Part shown: positions 1-9,448 of the stretch, piece after piece
How the letters are laid out: every line of letters begins with the position of its first letter
How positions within the stretch are numbered: the stretch's first letter is position 1
Assembly (NCBI GenBank): GCA_902785785.1
Contig: CADAAA010000005.1
Coordinates: forward strand, 124,001 to 188,000
Direction: 5' to 3'
DNA length: 64,000 nt
Origin: an uncultured Bacteroidia bacterium
GTDB taxonomy: Bacteria; Bacteroidota; Bacteroidia; Bacteroidales; UBA932
Notes under the pieces: model-generated
What the model saw: only the letters and a program-made list of their open reading frames with translations
What the model was told of the DNA's origin: nothing
Database searches by the model: none
Position numbers and translations under genes: made by a program

Positions 1-555
1 CTGCCGGTGGACAATGTCGACACCGACCAGATCATCCCCGCCCGTTTCCTCAAGGCCACTACGCGTGAGGAGAAGTTCTTCGGGGACAACCTCTTCTGCG
101 ACTGGCGCTATGATCGCGAAGGCAAGCCCAAGGCCGGTTTCGTCCTGAACGATCCGCGCTTCGGCGGATGCATCCTCGTGGCGGGCGAGAATTTCGGCTC
201 GGGATCGAGCCGCGAGCACGCCGCCTGGGCGATAGCCGGTTACGGCTTCCGCGTTGTGATTGCAAAATCTTTCGCCGACATCCACAAGAACAACGAGCTC
301 AACAATTTCGTCCTGCCCGTTCAGGCTTCGGCCGCCTTCGTCGACGAACTCCAGGCCTGCATCGCAGCGGATCCTTCCGTCAAGGTTCGCGTCGACCTGC
401 CTGCCCAGACAGTGACCAATCTTGCTACCGGACGCTCCGAATCGTTCGATATCATGCCGTACAAGAAGTACTGCCTCGAGAATGCCTTGGACGATATTGA
501 CTTCATGCTCGCCAATAAGTCAAAGATAGAAAATTACGAGAAATCAAAATGTTAG
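1..555 (+). CDS. leuD: 3-isopropylmalate dehydratase small subunit, 5' end outside window
   Basis: Small subunit of isopropylmalate isomerase, which with LeuC interconverts 2- and 3-isopropylmalate in leucine synthesis. The frame is open from base 1 (LPVDNVDTDQIIPARF), so the true start lies just left of the window. The family signatures VDTDQIIPARFL near the N-terminus, GENFGSGSSREHAAWA and the later NNELNNFVLPV are intact, and about 184 codons are present of a family of roughly 200. The iron-sulfur ligands belong to LeuC, which is not in view. The last 7 bp overlap the next gene, indicating a translationally coupled leu operon. Confidence 0.95.
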   Translation: MPVDNVDTDQIIPARFLKATTREEKFFGDNLFCDWRYDREGKPKAGFVLNDPRFGGCILVAGENFGSGSSREHAAWAIAGYGFRVVIAKSFADIHKNNELNNFVLPVQASAAFVDELQACIAADPSVKVRVDLPAQTVTNLATGRSESFDIMPYKKYCLENALDDIDFMLANKSKIENYEKSKC

Positions 556-2081
556 AGATACTTGACACCACCCTTCGCGACGGTGAGCAGACTGCCGGTG
601 TATCGTTCAATGTGAACGAGAAGCTGGCCATCGCGCAGCTTCTCCTGGAGGAACTGAGGGTTGACCGCATCGAGGTCGCGTCTGCCCGTGTCTCGAAAGG
701 GGAGTCCGAGGCTTTTGCGCGCATCTGCGAGTGGGCCTCCTCAAAGGGATACCTCGACCGCGTCGAGGTCCTCGGTTTCGTGGACGGCGGCGCCTCGGTG
801 GACTGGATCGCCGCGGGTGGCGGCAAGGTCGTCAACATACTTGCAAAGGGTTCCCTCAAGCATCTGACCATGCAGCTCCGCAAGACTCCGCAGGAGCACA
901 TAGACGACATTGCCAAAGTGGTGGCTTATGCCAAGTCGAAGGGGATCTCGTGCAACATCTATCTCGAGGACTGGTCGCATGGCATCACCGAGTCTCCGGA
1001 TTATGTCTACGAGCTGATGGACGGGTTGAAAAGCCTGGACATCAAGCATTTCATGCTTCCGGACACCCTCGGTATCCTCGACCCCTGGAGCACTTCCGAG
1101 ATGTGCTGGAAGATGCTCAGGCGCTATCCCGAGCTGAATTTCGATTTCCATGCGCACAACGATTACGGCTTTGCCGTGGCCAATACCATGGCCGCGGTCC
1201 GGGCCGGGTTTACCGGAGTGCATACGACGGTGAACGGCCTGGGCGAGCGCAGCGGCAACGCGTCCGTTGCGGCCGTCGTTGCCGCGCTCAGCGACATGAT
1301 GCCCGTCAAGATGCGCATCGACGAGAGCAAGCTCACGCATGTGTGCAAATATGTGGAGAGCATCTCCGGCATCCGCATCCCGGACAATGAGCCTGTGGTC
1401 GGTGAGAATGTCTTCACGCAGACCAGCGGCGTGCATGCCGACGGAGACCGCAAGGGCTCGCTCTACGCCAACCAGCTCCTTCCGGAGCGTTTCGGGCGCG
1501 TGCGCCAGTACGCCCTCGGCAAGATGAGCGGCAAGGCCAACATTATCGAGAACCTCGACAAGCTCGGCATCAGCCTTTCGCCGGAGCAGGTAAAGCTTGT
1601 CACCCAGCGCGTCGTCGAGCTTGGCGACAAGAAGGAGATGATGACCGCCGAGGACCTGCCATTCATCGTGGCCGATGTCCTCAAGAGCGGACATTCATCC
1701 AACGACAACATCCGCATCGAGAACTATTCCCTCCAGCTCACCAAGGGCATGAAGCCTGCCGCGATGCTGAAGGTCAGCATAGACGGGACCGAATACGAGA
1801 CCAGCTCCAACGGAGACGGACAGTACAACGCCTTCATGAGGGCTTTGTGGAAGATCTATGACAGGCTGGGCAAGAAACATCCCGTCCTCGCTGACTATCA
1901 GGTGACCATCCCTCCGGGAGGAAAGACCGACGCCCTCGTCGCTACCACCATCGTTTGGAACATGGACGGGCACGAGTTCAAGACCCGGGGCATCGATTCC
2001 GACCAGACCGAAGCCGCCATCAAGGCCACGGTCAAGATGCTCAATATCATTGAAAATCTGGATTTAACTACACTCAAATAA
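549..2081 (+). CDS. 2-isopropylmalate / (R)-citramalate synthase family protein (LeuA2/CimA-like)
   Basis: A 510-residue member of the DRE-TIM metallolyase family that condenses acetyl-CoA with a 2-keto acid. The N-terminal barrel starts with DTTLRDGEQ (residues 6-14), carries the metal-binding DFHAHNDYG near residue 200 and [10 protein letters not shown] after it. Residues from about 370 on resemble the LeuA dimer/regulatory domain that senses the end product. The start ATG overlaps the leuD stop and leuB begins on its last base, so it sits inside the leu operon. Whether it makes isopropylmalate (leucine) or citramalate (isoleucine from pyruvate) cannot be decided from sequence alone; many Bacteroidales carry this second leuA-like gene next to leuB. 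Confidence 0.85.
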   Translation: MLEILDTTLRDGEQTAGVSFNVNEKLAIAQLLLEELRVDRIEVASARVSKGESEAFARICEWASSKGYLDRVEVLGFVDGGASVDWIAAGGGKVVNILAKGSLKHLTMQLRKTPQEHIDDIAKVVAYAKSKGISCNIYLEDWSHGITESPDYVYELMDGLKSLDIKHFMLPDTLGILDPWSTSEMCWKMLRRYPELNFDFHAHNDYGFAVANTMAAVRAGFTGVHTTVNGLGERSGNASVAAVVAALSDMMPVKMRIDESKLTHVCKYVESISGIRIPDNEPVVGENVFTQTSGVHADGDRKGSLYANQLLPERFGRVRQYALGKMSGKANIIENLDKLGISLSPEQVKLVTQRVVELGDKKEMMTAEDLPFIVADVLKSGHSSNDNIRIENYSLQLTKGMKPAAMLKVSIDGTEYETSSNGDGQYNAFMRALWKIYDRLGKKHPVLADYQVTIPPGGKTDALVATTIVWNMDGHEFKTRGIDSDQTEAAIKATVKMLNIIENLDLTTLK

Positions 2082-3151
2082 TGAAACTCAAGATTGCTGA
2101 ACTGCCGGGAGACGGCATAGGACCGGAAGTGGTGAACCAGGCCAAGAAGGCCGTGGATGCCATCTGCGCCCGTTTCGGACACGAAGTGGAATACAAGTTC
2201 GCCAAGGCAGGCGCCTGCGCGATCGACGAATACGGGTCTGCCTATCCCGAGGAGACCCACAAGATCTGTCTCGAGAGTGATGCCGTGCTTTTCGGAGCGG
2301 TCGGCGATCCGAAGTATGACAATGATCCCACCGCCAAGGTGCGGCCTGAGCAGGGCCTTCTGGCCATGCGCAAGCAGCTTGGCCTCTATGCCAACCTTCG
2401 CCCGGTGGAGACCTTCGCGCCGCTGGTCCACAAGAGCCCCCTCAAGGAGGAGCTCGTGGACAGCGCGGACTTCCTCTGTATCAGGGAGTTGACGGGTGGC
2501 ATGTATTTCGGTGAGAAAGGCCGTCTGGACGGCGGAGATACCGCATACGACACCAATATCTATCACCGTTACGAGATCGAGCGTATCCTCAAGCTTGCGT
2601 TCGAGTACGCCATGCGCCGCCGCCGTCACCTGACGGTCGTGGACAAGGCCAATGTCCTGGAGTCCTCGCGCCTGTGGCGCCAGGTGGCCCAGGAGATGGA
2701 GCCTTCCTGGCCGGAGGTCAGCGTCGACTACATGTATGTCGACAATGCCGCCATGCAGCTTATCCGCTGCCCGAAGTTCTTCGATGTCATCGTCACCGAG
2801 AATACTTTCGGAGACATCCTGACCGACGAGGCCAGCGTCATCTCCGGTTCGATGGGACTTCTGGCTTCCGCATCGATAGGGGAGCATACGGGAGTGTACG
2901 AGCCTATCCACGGCTCCTATCCGCAGGCTGCAGGCAAGAACATAGCCAATCCGCTTGCAACTATCCTTTCCGCAGCGATGATGTTCGAGTACGCTTTCGG
3001 ACTCATGGAGGAAGGCAAAGCCATCCGTGAGGCCGTCGCCGCGTCCATCGACGCGAAGTACGTCACCGAGGACCTTGCAGGCGAAGGCGTCCCTGCACGC
3101 AGCACCTCCGAAGTCGGTGACTGGGTGGCCGATTATATCAGAAACGCCTGA
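2081..3151 (+). CDS. leuB: 3-isopropylmalate dehydrogenase
   Basis: NAD-dependent oxidative decarboxylase giving 2-ketoisocaproate, the last committed leucine step. The 356 residues match the family length. Visible are the GDGIGPEV nucleotide-fold start (residues 10-17), the [10 protein letters not shown] segment, the substrate/metal region [20 protein letters not shown] and [17 protein letters not shown], and [18 protein letters not shown]. The start overlaps the previous stop by one base (TAATG). The next gene follows after 2 bp. Confidence 0.96.
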   Translation: MKLKIAELPGDGIGPEVVNQAKKAVDAICARFGHEVEYKFAKAGACAIDEYGSAYPEETHKICLESDAVLFGAVGDPKYDNDPTAKVRPEQGLLAMRKQLGLYANLRPVETFAPLVHKSPLKEELVDSADFLCIRELTGGMYFGEKGRLDGGDTAYDTNIYHRYEIERILKLAFEYAMRRRRHLTVVDKANVLESSRLWRQVAQEMEPSWPEVSVDYMYVDNAAMQLIRCPKFFDVIVTENTFGDILTDEASVISGSMGLLASASIGEHTGVYEPIHGSYPQAAGKNIANPLATILSAAMMFEYAFGLMEEGKAIREAVAASIDAKYVTEDLAGEGVPARSTSEVGDWVADYIRNA

Positions 3152-3153
3152 GC

Positions 3154-4464
3154 ATGAAGATTTTCAGCGAAGAACTCGTGGCCGAGGCCTGCCGGGCGCA
3201 GAGCGTGGCCAATCTCTCCACCGCCACCATCGGCGAAGTCCTCCTGGTGGCGCAGTATCTGGAGAACAAGACAGGAATTCCGTTCATCCGCATGGACCAG
3301 GGATCTCCCGGCCTGCCGATCAACAAGTACGGCGTCGAAGCTGAGAAGCGGGCGCTGGACAGCGGCATCGGCTCGCAGTACCCGGCTGCCGCCGGAGTCG
3401 CGGAGCTCAAGAAAGCCGCTTCACGCTTCGTGAAGGCTTTCATCGATATCGACATCAATCCGCGCGGTTGCGTGCCCACCACGGGCTCCGTAGCAGCTTC
3501 TTTCGGCTCCTTCATCGCTGTGACACAGAGGATTCCAGGCAAGGACAAGGTTTTGTTCATCGATCCGGGATTCCCTATCCAGAAGTCGCAGTTGCGCGTG
3601 CTGGGGATACAGTGGAAGGAGTTTGACATCTATCCGTACCGCGGCGCTGAGGCCCTGGCGGCCAGGCTCGAGTCCGAGCTTGCCGCAGGGGACATAGCCG
3701 CGATCGTCTACTCCAACCCCAACAACCCCGCCTGGATCTGCCTGGATGAAGGCGAACTGGAGGCAATCGGCCGTCTCGCCACCAAGTATGATGTCGTGGT
3801 AATGGAGGACCTTGCTTATTTCTGCATGGACTACCGCCGCGACCTCAGCCATCCTTTCGAGGCTCCTTACGTGCCTACGGTTGCACGCTACACGGACAAT
3901 TACATCCTGATGCTGTCCGCATCCAAGATATTCAGCTATGCCGGCCAGCGCATTGCGCTCTGCTGCATCGGCGACAAACTGTATGACAAACAGTATCCCG
4001 CCCTTGCGGAACGCTACCATGACGCCGGAGTATTCGGGGTGACGCTTACCGCTTCGATCCTGTATATGATCACGAGCGGCTGTACTGCGACTACCCAGTA
4101 CGCTTATGCTGAAATGCTTAACCTGTCTTGCGACGGTGTGATAGATTTCGTGGAAGATACCCGCGAATACGAGCGCAGGGCTGCCAGGATGAAGGAGATC
4201 TTCTGCCGCCACGGCTTCCATGTGGTGTATGACCGCGACGTGGACCAGAAGGTTGGAGACGGATTCTTCTTCACCCTCGGATATGGCGATATGACAGGGG
4301 AGGAGCTCCTTCTGGAGCTTATGTACTATGGAGTGAGCAGTATCTGTCTGTCGACTACAGGCAGTCTCAAGTATGGAATCCGCGCCTGCGTAAGCCGCAT
4401 GCGCGAAGAACTATACGACGTCCTCGACGAGCGCATGGCCGCCTTCGAGGCCGATCACCGTTAG
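3154..4464 (+). CDS. PLP-dependent class I/II aminotransferase
   Basis: Fold-type I aminotransferase of 436 residues. The Schiff-base lysine is K258 in SASKIFSYAGQRIAL; the SNPNNPAW segment (187-194) and the aspartate in VVMEDLAY (219) hold the cofactor. It begins 2 bp after leuB, so it is probably co-transcribed and may do the final transamination of a branched-chain keto acid, which is inference from context. An aromatic or other amino-acid specificity is equally compatible with the sequence. It ends 12 bp from the convergent hisIE gene. Confidence 0.88.
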   Translation: MKIFSEELVAEACRAQSVANLSTATIGEVLLVAQYLENKTGIPFIRMDQGSPGLPINKYGVEAEKRALDSGIGSQYPAAAGVAELKKAASRFVKAFIDIDINPRGCVPTTGSVAASFGSFIAVTQRIPGKDKVLFIDPGFPIQKSQLRVLGIQWKEFDIYPYRGAEALAARLESELAAGDIAAIVYSNPNNPAWICLDEGELEAIGRLATKYDVVVMEDLAYFCMDYRRDLSHPFEAPYVPTVARYTDNYILMLSASKIFSYAGQRIALCCIGDKLYDKQYPALAERYHDAGVFGVTLTASILYMITSGCTATTQYAYAEMLNLSCDGVIDFVEDTREYERRAARMKEIFCRHGFHVVYDRDVDQKVGDGFFFTLGYGDMTGEELLLELMYYGVSSICLSTTGSLKYGIRACVSRMREELYDVLDERMAAFEADHR

Positions 4465-4476
4465 CAGGCAGATTGT

Positions 4477-5076
4477 CTATCTGTGCCGGTAGGAGAGTTC
4501 CTCCTCAAGGTCTTCGATGCTGACACCCATTTCCTCCATCAGGACGAGGAAATGGTAGATGAGGTCCGAGGCCTCGTAGACGAAGCGGTCGCGCTTGCCG
4601 CTCACCGCTTCGATCACGGCCTCGGCCGACTCCTCGCCGACTTTCTTCGCAATGCCCTTCACCCCCTGGATGAAGAGTTTTGTCGTATATGAACCGTCCG
4701 GCATCTCTTCATGGCGGCCTTTGACCACCTGCATGAGCTTGCGGACGAAGCCTTCGCTTTCCGGAGTGTCGAAACAGGCTGTAGTCCCGCGATGACACGT
4801 AGGACCGGCGGGGATAGCCTTGACAAGCAGGGTATCGGAATCGCAGTCCTTGTACATCTCCTTTACTGTCAGAAAATTGCCGCTGGTCTCACCCTTGGTC
4901 CAGAGACGCTGCTTTGAACGCGAGAAGAAGGTCACGCGACCTTCGTCCCTGGTCTTTTCAAATGCCTCCCGGTTCATGTAACCGAGCATCAGGACCTTGA
5001 GGGTATTCGCATCCTGTATGATGACGGGGAGCAGTCCGTCCCCGGTCTTTTCTAAATTGAAATCACTGAACTCCAT
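4477..5076 (-). CDS. hisIE: bifunctional phosphoribosyl-AMP cyclohydrolase / phosphoribosyl-ATP pyrophosphatase
   Basis: Catalyses steps 2 and 3 of histidine synthesis. The HisI half (about residues 1-105) shows KDCDSDTLLVK and the cysteine-bearing GPTCHRGTTACF that binds zinc; the HisE half (about 110-199) shows GEESAEAVIEA and SDLIYHFLVLM. The start chosen is the ATG at 5076 (MEFSDFNLEK), which gives the usual 199-200 residues. The frame stays open upstream to 5193, but that extension is encoded by a direct-repeat element and is unlike HisI. Last gene of the his operon, separated from hisF by an unusual 228-bp gap. Confidence 0.94.
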   Translation of the reverse strand: MEFSDFNLEKTGDGLLPVIIQDANTLKVLMLGYMNREAFEKTRDEGRVTFFSRSKQRLWTKGETSGNFLTVKEMYKDCDSDTLLVKAIPAGPTCHRGTTACFDTPESEGFVRKLMQVVKGRHEEMPDGSYTTKLFIQGVKGIAKKVGEESAEAVIEAVSGKRDRFVYEASDLIYHFLVLMEEMGVSIEDLEEELSYRHR

Positions 5077-5304
5077 CTTGCGGGGCGTGTTTTGTAATTC
5101 TTTAATACTTAGTGGTTTAGATGAAAGCTCCTCCCTCAAAAAACGCAGGGAGACTTTGCGTAATTCATTAATACTGCGCCGTTTACAAATCACAGCAACC
5201 TCTCCTACCTGTATCCTTCTACATCCGGCCGAAGGTTATGGGCGTTTTCGCTGTTTTCCGCGTAACCTTCTACCGCAGGTCGGAAGTTAAACGGGGGAGG
5301 AGCG
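5077..5304. repeat. repeat-rich insertion inside the his operon (hisF-hisIE gap)
   Basis: All other his junctions overlap or lie within 3 bp, but this one is 228 bp. It holds a direct repeat of 16 bp with one mismatch (GTAATTCTTTAATACT at 5094, GTAATTCATTAATACT at 5160). It also holds two similar palindromic units of the type CCTTC...GAAGG that start 51 bp apart (ATCCTTC at 5213, AACCTTC at 5264). The 51-bp spacing matches the other palindromic arrays in the window, so this may be a small two-unit array of a fourth family. No gene is evident. Confidence 0.6.
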
Positions 5305-6066
5305 CTACAGCACGGCGCGGACGGGGACTCCGGCGGCGGTGAGGGCGCCCTTCAGCGCCGGGATGGAGATCTCGTCGTAGTGGAAGATGCTGGCGGCGAG
5401 GGCGGCGTCGGCGCGGCCGCGCGTCAGGACATCAACGATGTCCGCAACGCTGCCGGCGCCGCCGGACGCGATGACGGGGATGCTCAGCATCTCCTCGAGC
5501 ATCGCGTACTGCTCGCAGGCGTAGCCGGCCTTGGTGCCGTCGTGGTCCATCGACGTGAACAGTATCTCGCCGGCGCCGCGTTCCTGGGCCTCCTTGGCCC
5601 AGGAGAACAGCTCGCGCTCCGTCAGGCGGCTGCCGCCGTGCGTCGTGACGCGCCAGATGCCGTTAAGGCATTTGGCGTCGATGGCGCAGACAACGAACTG
5701 GCTGCCGTAGCGGTCGGCGATGTCGCTGATGAGCCGGGGGCTGGCGATCGCCGCGCTGTTGACGGAGATCTTGTCCGCTCCGCGGTCAAGCAGGCGCGCG
5801 GCGTCATCCAGCGAGGATATGCCGCCTCCGACGGTGAAGGGGATATTGATACCCAGGGCTATCCTCTCGACCAACTCGGTAAACGTACTCCTGTCCTCCT
5901 TGGAGGCGCTGATATCCAGGTAGACCAGCTCGTCGGCGCCCTCCTCACTGTAGCGGACGCCCATTTCCACGGCGTCGCCTACTTCGCGGAGACCCTCGAA
6001 GTTGATGCCTTTGACTACCTGTCCTCCCTTGACGTCGAGGCAGGGGATTATTCGTTTAGCGACCAT
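5305..6066 (-). CDS. hisF: imidazole glycerol phosphate synthase, cyclase subunit
   Basis: HisF cyclises PRFAR with ammonia delivered by HisH, giving imidazole glycerol phosphate and AICAR. The 253-residue barrel starts with the typical KRIIPCLDVKGGQVVKG and has the catalytic aspartates in IPCLDVKGG and AIDAK, plus phosphate-binding VGGGI and ASGGAGS. Its start lies 19 bp inside the end of hisA. Confidence 0.97.
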   Translation of the reverse strand: MVAKRIIPCLDVKGGQVVKGINFEGLREVGDAVEMGVRYSEEGADELVYLDISASKEDRSTFTELVERIALGINIPFTVGGGISSLDDAARLLDRGADKISVNSAAIASPRLISDIADRYGSQFVVCAIDAKCLNGIWRVTTHGGSRLTERELFSWAKEAQERGAGEILFTSMDHDGTKAGYACEQYAMLEEMLSIPVIASGGAGSVADIVDVLTRGRADAALAASIFHYDEISIPALKGALTAAGVPVRAVL

Positions 6067-6776
6067 TTGCGGATATCGTCCAGAGTGATGCGTTTCTCGT
6101 AGATAGCCTTGCCGACGATGACCTTCGGGACTCCTATCCTGTCAAGCTCCTTGATGTCGTCCATGCAACTGATGCCGCCGCTCGCGGTGAACACCACTCC
6201 CTGGAATTCATCCATCAATTTGGCATACAGTTCAAAGGAAGGTCCCTGCAGGAGTCCGTCGCGACTGATATCGGTACAGACTATATACTTAAGACCGTCC
6301 TCAAGGAACCAGCCGATCTGCTCATCCAGGGTCAGACCGGTCTGCTGCATCCAGCCCTTGACCGCCACGGCCCCGTCGCGGACGTCAGCTCCGAGGATTA
6401 TCCTCTCGGGGCCGAATATCTTCAGCCAACGGGAAAACTCCGCAGGGCGCAGGGCGGCCACGCTGCCGATGATGGCCTGGGTGGCGCCGGCATTGAAGAC
6501 TGAGGCAAGCGAATTGTCATCAGACACGCCGCCGCCCCACTCAATCTCGATGCCGGACTTGGCGGCCATCTCCTCGAGGGTGGCAAGGTTCATCGGCTTG
6601 GAACGGCGCGCGCCGTCCAGGTCCACTGCGTGGATGCGCCGCACGCCGTTGTCGGCGTACTGCAACGCCATGTCCAGGGGAGAGGCGTCATAGACTTTCT
6701 TCTCGGCGAAATCGCCTTTCGTCAGGCGGACGCAACGTCCGTCGATAATGTCGATTGCAGGAATAATCTCTATCAT
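6048..6776 (-). CDS. hisA: ProFAR isomerase
   Basis: Phosphoribosylformimino-5-aminoimidazole carboxamide ribotide isomerase, 242 residues, a paralogue of HisF. The N-terminal [22 protein letters not shown] carries the general base aspartate; the second-half catalytic aspartate is in CTDISRDG; phosphate-binding loops WGGGVS and ASGGIS are present. The start overlaps the hisH stop by 4 bp. Confidence 0.97.
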   Translation of the reverse strand: MIEIIPAIDIIDGRCVRLTKGDFAEKKVYDASPLDMALQYADNGVRRIHAVDLDGARRSKPMNLATLEEMAAKSGIEIEWGGGVSDDNSLASVFNAGATQAIIGSVAALRPAEFSRWLKIFGPERIILGADVRDGAVAVKGWMQQTGLTLDEQIGWFLEDGLKYIVCTDISRDGLLQGPSFELYAKLMDEFQGVVFTASGGISCMDDIKELDRIGVPKVIVGKAIYEKRITLDDIRKWSLNE

Positions 6777-7360
6777 AATGCAATGAAATTTTTCAGGATG
6801 GTTTCACCAATGGTACCGCTCTTTTCCGGATGGAACTGGGTGCCGTAGAAATTCTCGTATTTAAGCGCGGCACTGAACATTGTGGATCCGTGGCGGCAGG
6901 TAGCCACAGTGTCCGGGCAAAGCCCGGCATAGTAAGAGTGTACGAAGTACACGTACGGGGAGGCTGGAAGGCCTTTGAAGAGCTTCCCGGAAATGTTCCC
7001 GAGGGTGTTCCAACCCATGTGGGGGACCTTGATGCCAGGCTCCGGGGCGAAGCGTTTCACTTCGCAGTCGAAGATGTCCATGCAGGCGACCCCGCCCTCT
7101 TCGGAGCGGCGGCACATCAGCTGCATGCCGACGCAGATGCCGAGGACGGGCTGCCGCAGGCTGCGGATGACAGGCTCCAGGCCCTTGGCCCGAAGGCTGG
7201 CCATCGCCGCTGCGGCATTGCCCACGCCGGGCAGGACGACCTTGTCCGCCTTGCGGATGGCGTCCGGATCGGCCGTGAGTGTGAATTCCACGTCCAGCCG
7301 CTCCAGCGCGTTTGTCACGGATTTGATGTTACCCGCTTCGTAGTCGACGATAGCAATCAT
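6773..7360 (-). CDS. hisH: imidazole glycerol phosphate synthase, glutamine amidotransferase subunit
   Basis: Class I glutaminase of 195 residues that feeds ammonia to HisF. The nucleophile cysteine is in [12 protein letters not shown] and the His-Glu pair in [12 protein letters not shown]; the N-terminus [15 protein letters not shown] is typical. It overlaps hisB by 4 bp and hisA by 4 bp. Confidence 0.96.
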   Translation of the reverse strand: MIAIVDYEAGNIKSVTNALERLDVEFTLTADPDAIRKADKVVLPGVGNAAAAMASLRAKGLEPVIRSLRQPVLGICVGMQLMCRRSEEGGVACMDIFDCEVKRFAPEPGIKVPHMGWNTLGNISGKLFKGLPASPYVYFVHSYYAGLCPDTVATCRHGSTMFSAALKYENFYGTQFHPEKSGTIGETILKNFIAL

Positions 7361-8421
7361 AGCAAACCTTTTGAAGAGGGGAGTTCGTAGTTGAACACAT
7401 CGCGGCGCACGGCCTGCTTGACGGCCCTTGCAAAGGCCTTGAAGCAGGCCTCGGCGATGTGATGATTATTCTCACCGGCGGCGTCGATCCTGAGGTTGCA
7501 GCGGGCGGCGTCGCTCAGCGACTTGAAGAAATGCTTGAACATTTCCGTAGGGACGTCTCCGACATATTCGCGGGTGAAAGTGACGTTCCAGACGAGCTCG
7601 CTGCGGCCGCCGAAGTCGAGAAGCACGAGCGCGGCGCTCTCGTCCATCGGCAGGGCGAAGCCATAGCGCTCGATGCCTCGCTTATCGCCGAGGGCGGCCT
7701 TCAGGGCCTCACCGAGGGCGATGCCGATGTCCTCCATAGTGTGATGCTCGTCGACCTCGAGATCGCCCTTGCAGCGCACCGTGAGGGCCAGGCCGCCATG
7801 GTGTACGAGCTGGGTGAACATGTGGTCGAGGAACTTGAGCCCGGTGTCAATCTCGGACGGCCCGCGGCCGTCAAGGTCCAGACGGACGTAAATGTCCGTC
7901 TCGGACGTCTTGCGGGCGATCACGGCGCAGCGCTCCGTAGAGCGGATACGCTCGACGGCCTCGCCCCAGCCGTGCTCCTTCGAGATGATGATGGGCGTGG
8001 CACCGAGATTGCGCGCCAGCTCCATGTCCGTTTCGCGGTCGCCGATAACGAAACTTGCCGACATGTCGTAGTCGTCGGAAAGATACTTGCCGAACATGCC
8101 TGTCCCGGGCTTGCGGGTGGGAAGTTTGTCCTCCGGGAAACTCCTGTCAATCAGGAAGTCGTCGAAGTATACGCCTTCCCCTTCCAGAGTCTTGAGCATC
8201 AAGTCGTGGGCCGGCCAGAAGGTGCTCTCGGGGAACGAATCGGTACCGAGTCCGTCCTGGTTGGAAGCCATGACAAGCTCGTATCCGAGGCCCATGAGGG
8301 AGCGGAGTCCGGAAATGGCTCCCGGTACGAAAGCGAGCTTCTCGAGGGAGTCAATCTGCTCATCGGCAGGCTCCGCGATGATGGTGCCGTCCCTATCGAC
8401 GAATATGGCTTTTTTCTTCAT
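7357..8421 (-). CDS. hisB: bifunctional histidinol-phosphatase / imidazoleglycerol-phosphate dehydratase
   Basis: A fusion of 354 residues. The N-terminal HAD phosphatase (about 1-165) begins FVDRDGTII and contains [12 protein letters not shown] and [10 protein letters not shown]; the C-terminal dehydratase (about 170-354) has the metal-binding [13 protein letters not shown] and [14 protein letters not shown] and, later, [13 protein letters not shown]. The cysteine cluster of the E. coli phosphatase half is absent here (the segment reads [14 protein letters not shown]). The start lies 29 bp inside hisC. Confidence 0.96.
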   Translation of the reverse strand: MKKKAIFVDRDGTIIAEPADEQIDSLEKLAFVPGAISGLRSLMGLGYELVMASNQDGLGTDSFPESTFWPAHDLMLKTLEGEGVYFDDFLIDRSFPEDKLPTRKPGTGMFGKYLSDDYDMSASFVIGDRETDMELARNLGATPIIISKEHGWGEAVERIRSTERCAVIARKTSETDIYVRLDLDGRGPSEIDTGLKFLDHMFTQLVHHGGLALTVRCKGDLEVDEHHTMEDIGIALGEALKAALGDKRGIERYGFALPMDESAALVLLDFGGRSELVWNVTFTREYVGDVPTEMFKHFFKSLSDAARCNLRIDAAGENNHHIAEACFKAFARAVKQAVRRDVFNYELPSSKGLL

Positions 8422-9448
8422 AGACTTTCAGGGATTTGAGGAGTTTGTCATTCTCTTCGGGAAGTCCGACGGTGATGCGGAGGCAGTCCTTGCAGCCGGG
8501 GACCTTGGTGCGGTTGCGGACGATGATGCCGTCGGCGATCAGATGAGCATACAAAGCGTCGGCATTGTCGACCTTGACCAGAATGAAATTGGCCTCGCTC
8601 GGGAAAACGCGACGTATGCAGGTGAATTTCATGAACTTATGGACAAGGCGTATGCGTTGGGCCACGATCTCGGCGACCTCCTTGTCTATGGGTTTCTCAA
8701 GAGCTTTGAGCGCAAGCCGCTGGGTGGATTCGTTGATGTTGTAGGGGTATTTGACCATCGACATCAACTTGATGGTATAAGGCTGCGCGAAGGCGAGGCC
8801 AAGGCGCAGGGCGGCCATGCCGCGGGCCTTGGAGAAGGTCTGCAGGACAATGAGGTTGGGATAGCGGTCGATTGCAGGCAGAAGGCTGGGGACGGTGCAG
8901 AAATCGATGTAAGCTTCGTCAACGACCACAATACCGTTGAAACGCTCGAGGATGTCGAAGACGGTCTCGTTGGGGATCGCGTTGCCGGAAGGGTTGTTGG
9001 GGGAGCAGAGGAAGATGGCCTTGGTGCGGGCGTCGCAGGCCGCGAGGAGGTCTTCGACCGGCAGGGAGAAGTCATCGCCGAGCGGCACATGGCGCACCGC
9101 GACATCGTTGATGTCAGCCGCCACTTCATACATACCGTAGCTCGGGGAAATAGCCACTACGTTGTCTACTCCCGGGTTGCAGAACACCCTGAATACCATA
9201 TCGATAGCCTCATCGGATCCGTTGCCGAGGAAGATATTCTCCGGGGCGACTCCCTTGATGGGGGCTATGCGGGCCTTGAGTTCCTTCTGTCGCGGGTCAG
9301 GATAACGGTTCCAGCCGGTAGGGTAGGGGCTCTCGTTGGCGTCGAGGAAGACGCCGAGCTTGCCCCCGAACTCGTCACGGGCCGTACTGTACGGGCAGAG
9401 CTGCCGGATGTTGGGGCGTACAAGCGCCTCGATGTCTTCTGTCTTCAT
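8393..9448 (-). CDS. hisC: histidinol-phosphate aminotransferase
   Basis: PLP enzyme of 351 residues converting imidazole acetol phosphate to histidinol phosphate. Visible are [18 protein letters not shown], the cofactor segment [21 protein letters not shown] and the Schiff-base lysine in [16 protein letters not shown]. It overlaps hisD by 4 bp and hisB by 29 bp. Confidence 0.96.
   Translation of the reverse strand: MKTEDIEALVRPNIRQLCPYSTARDEFGGKLGVFLDANESPYPTGWNRYPDPRQKELKARIAPIKGVAPENIFLGNGSDEAIDMVFRVFCNPGVDNVVAISPSYGMYEVAADINDVAVRHVPLGDDFSLPVEDLLAACDARTKAIFLCSPNNPSGNAIPNETVFDILERFNGIVVVDEAYIDFCTVPSLLPAIDRYPNLIVLQTFSKARGMAALRLGLAFAQPYTIKLMSMVKYPYNINESTQRLALKALEKPIDKEVAEIVAQRIRLVHKFMKFTCIRRVFPSEANFILVKVDNADALYAHLIADGIIVRNRTKVPGCKDCLRITVGLPEENDKLLKSLKVYEEKSHIRR

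Noticed and set aside
5077-5193. N-terminal extension of HisIE
   Set aside because: The extra residues are encoded by a direct-repeat element, and the ATG at 5076 gives the normal family length.
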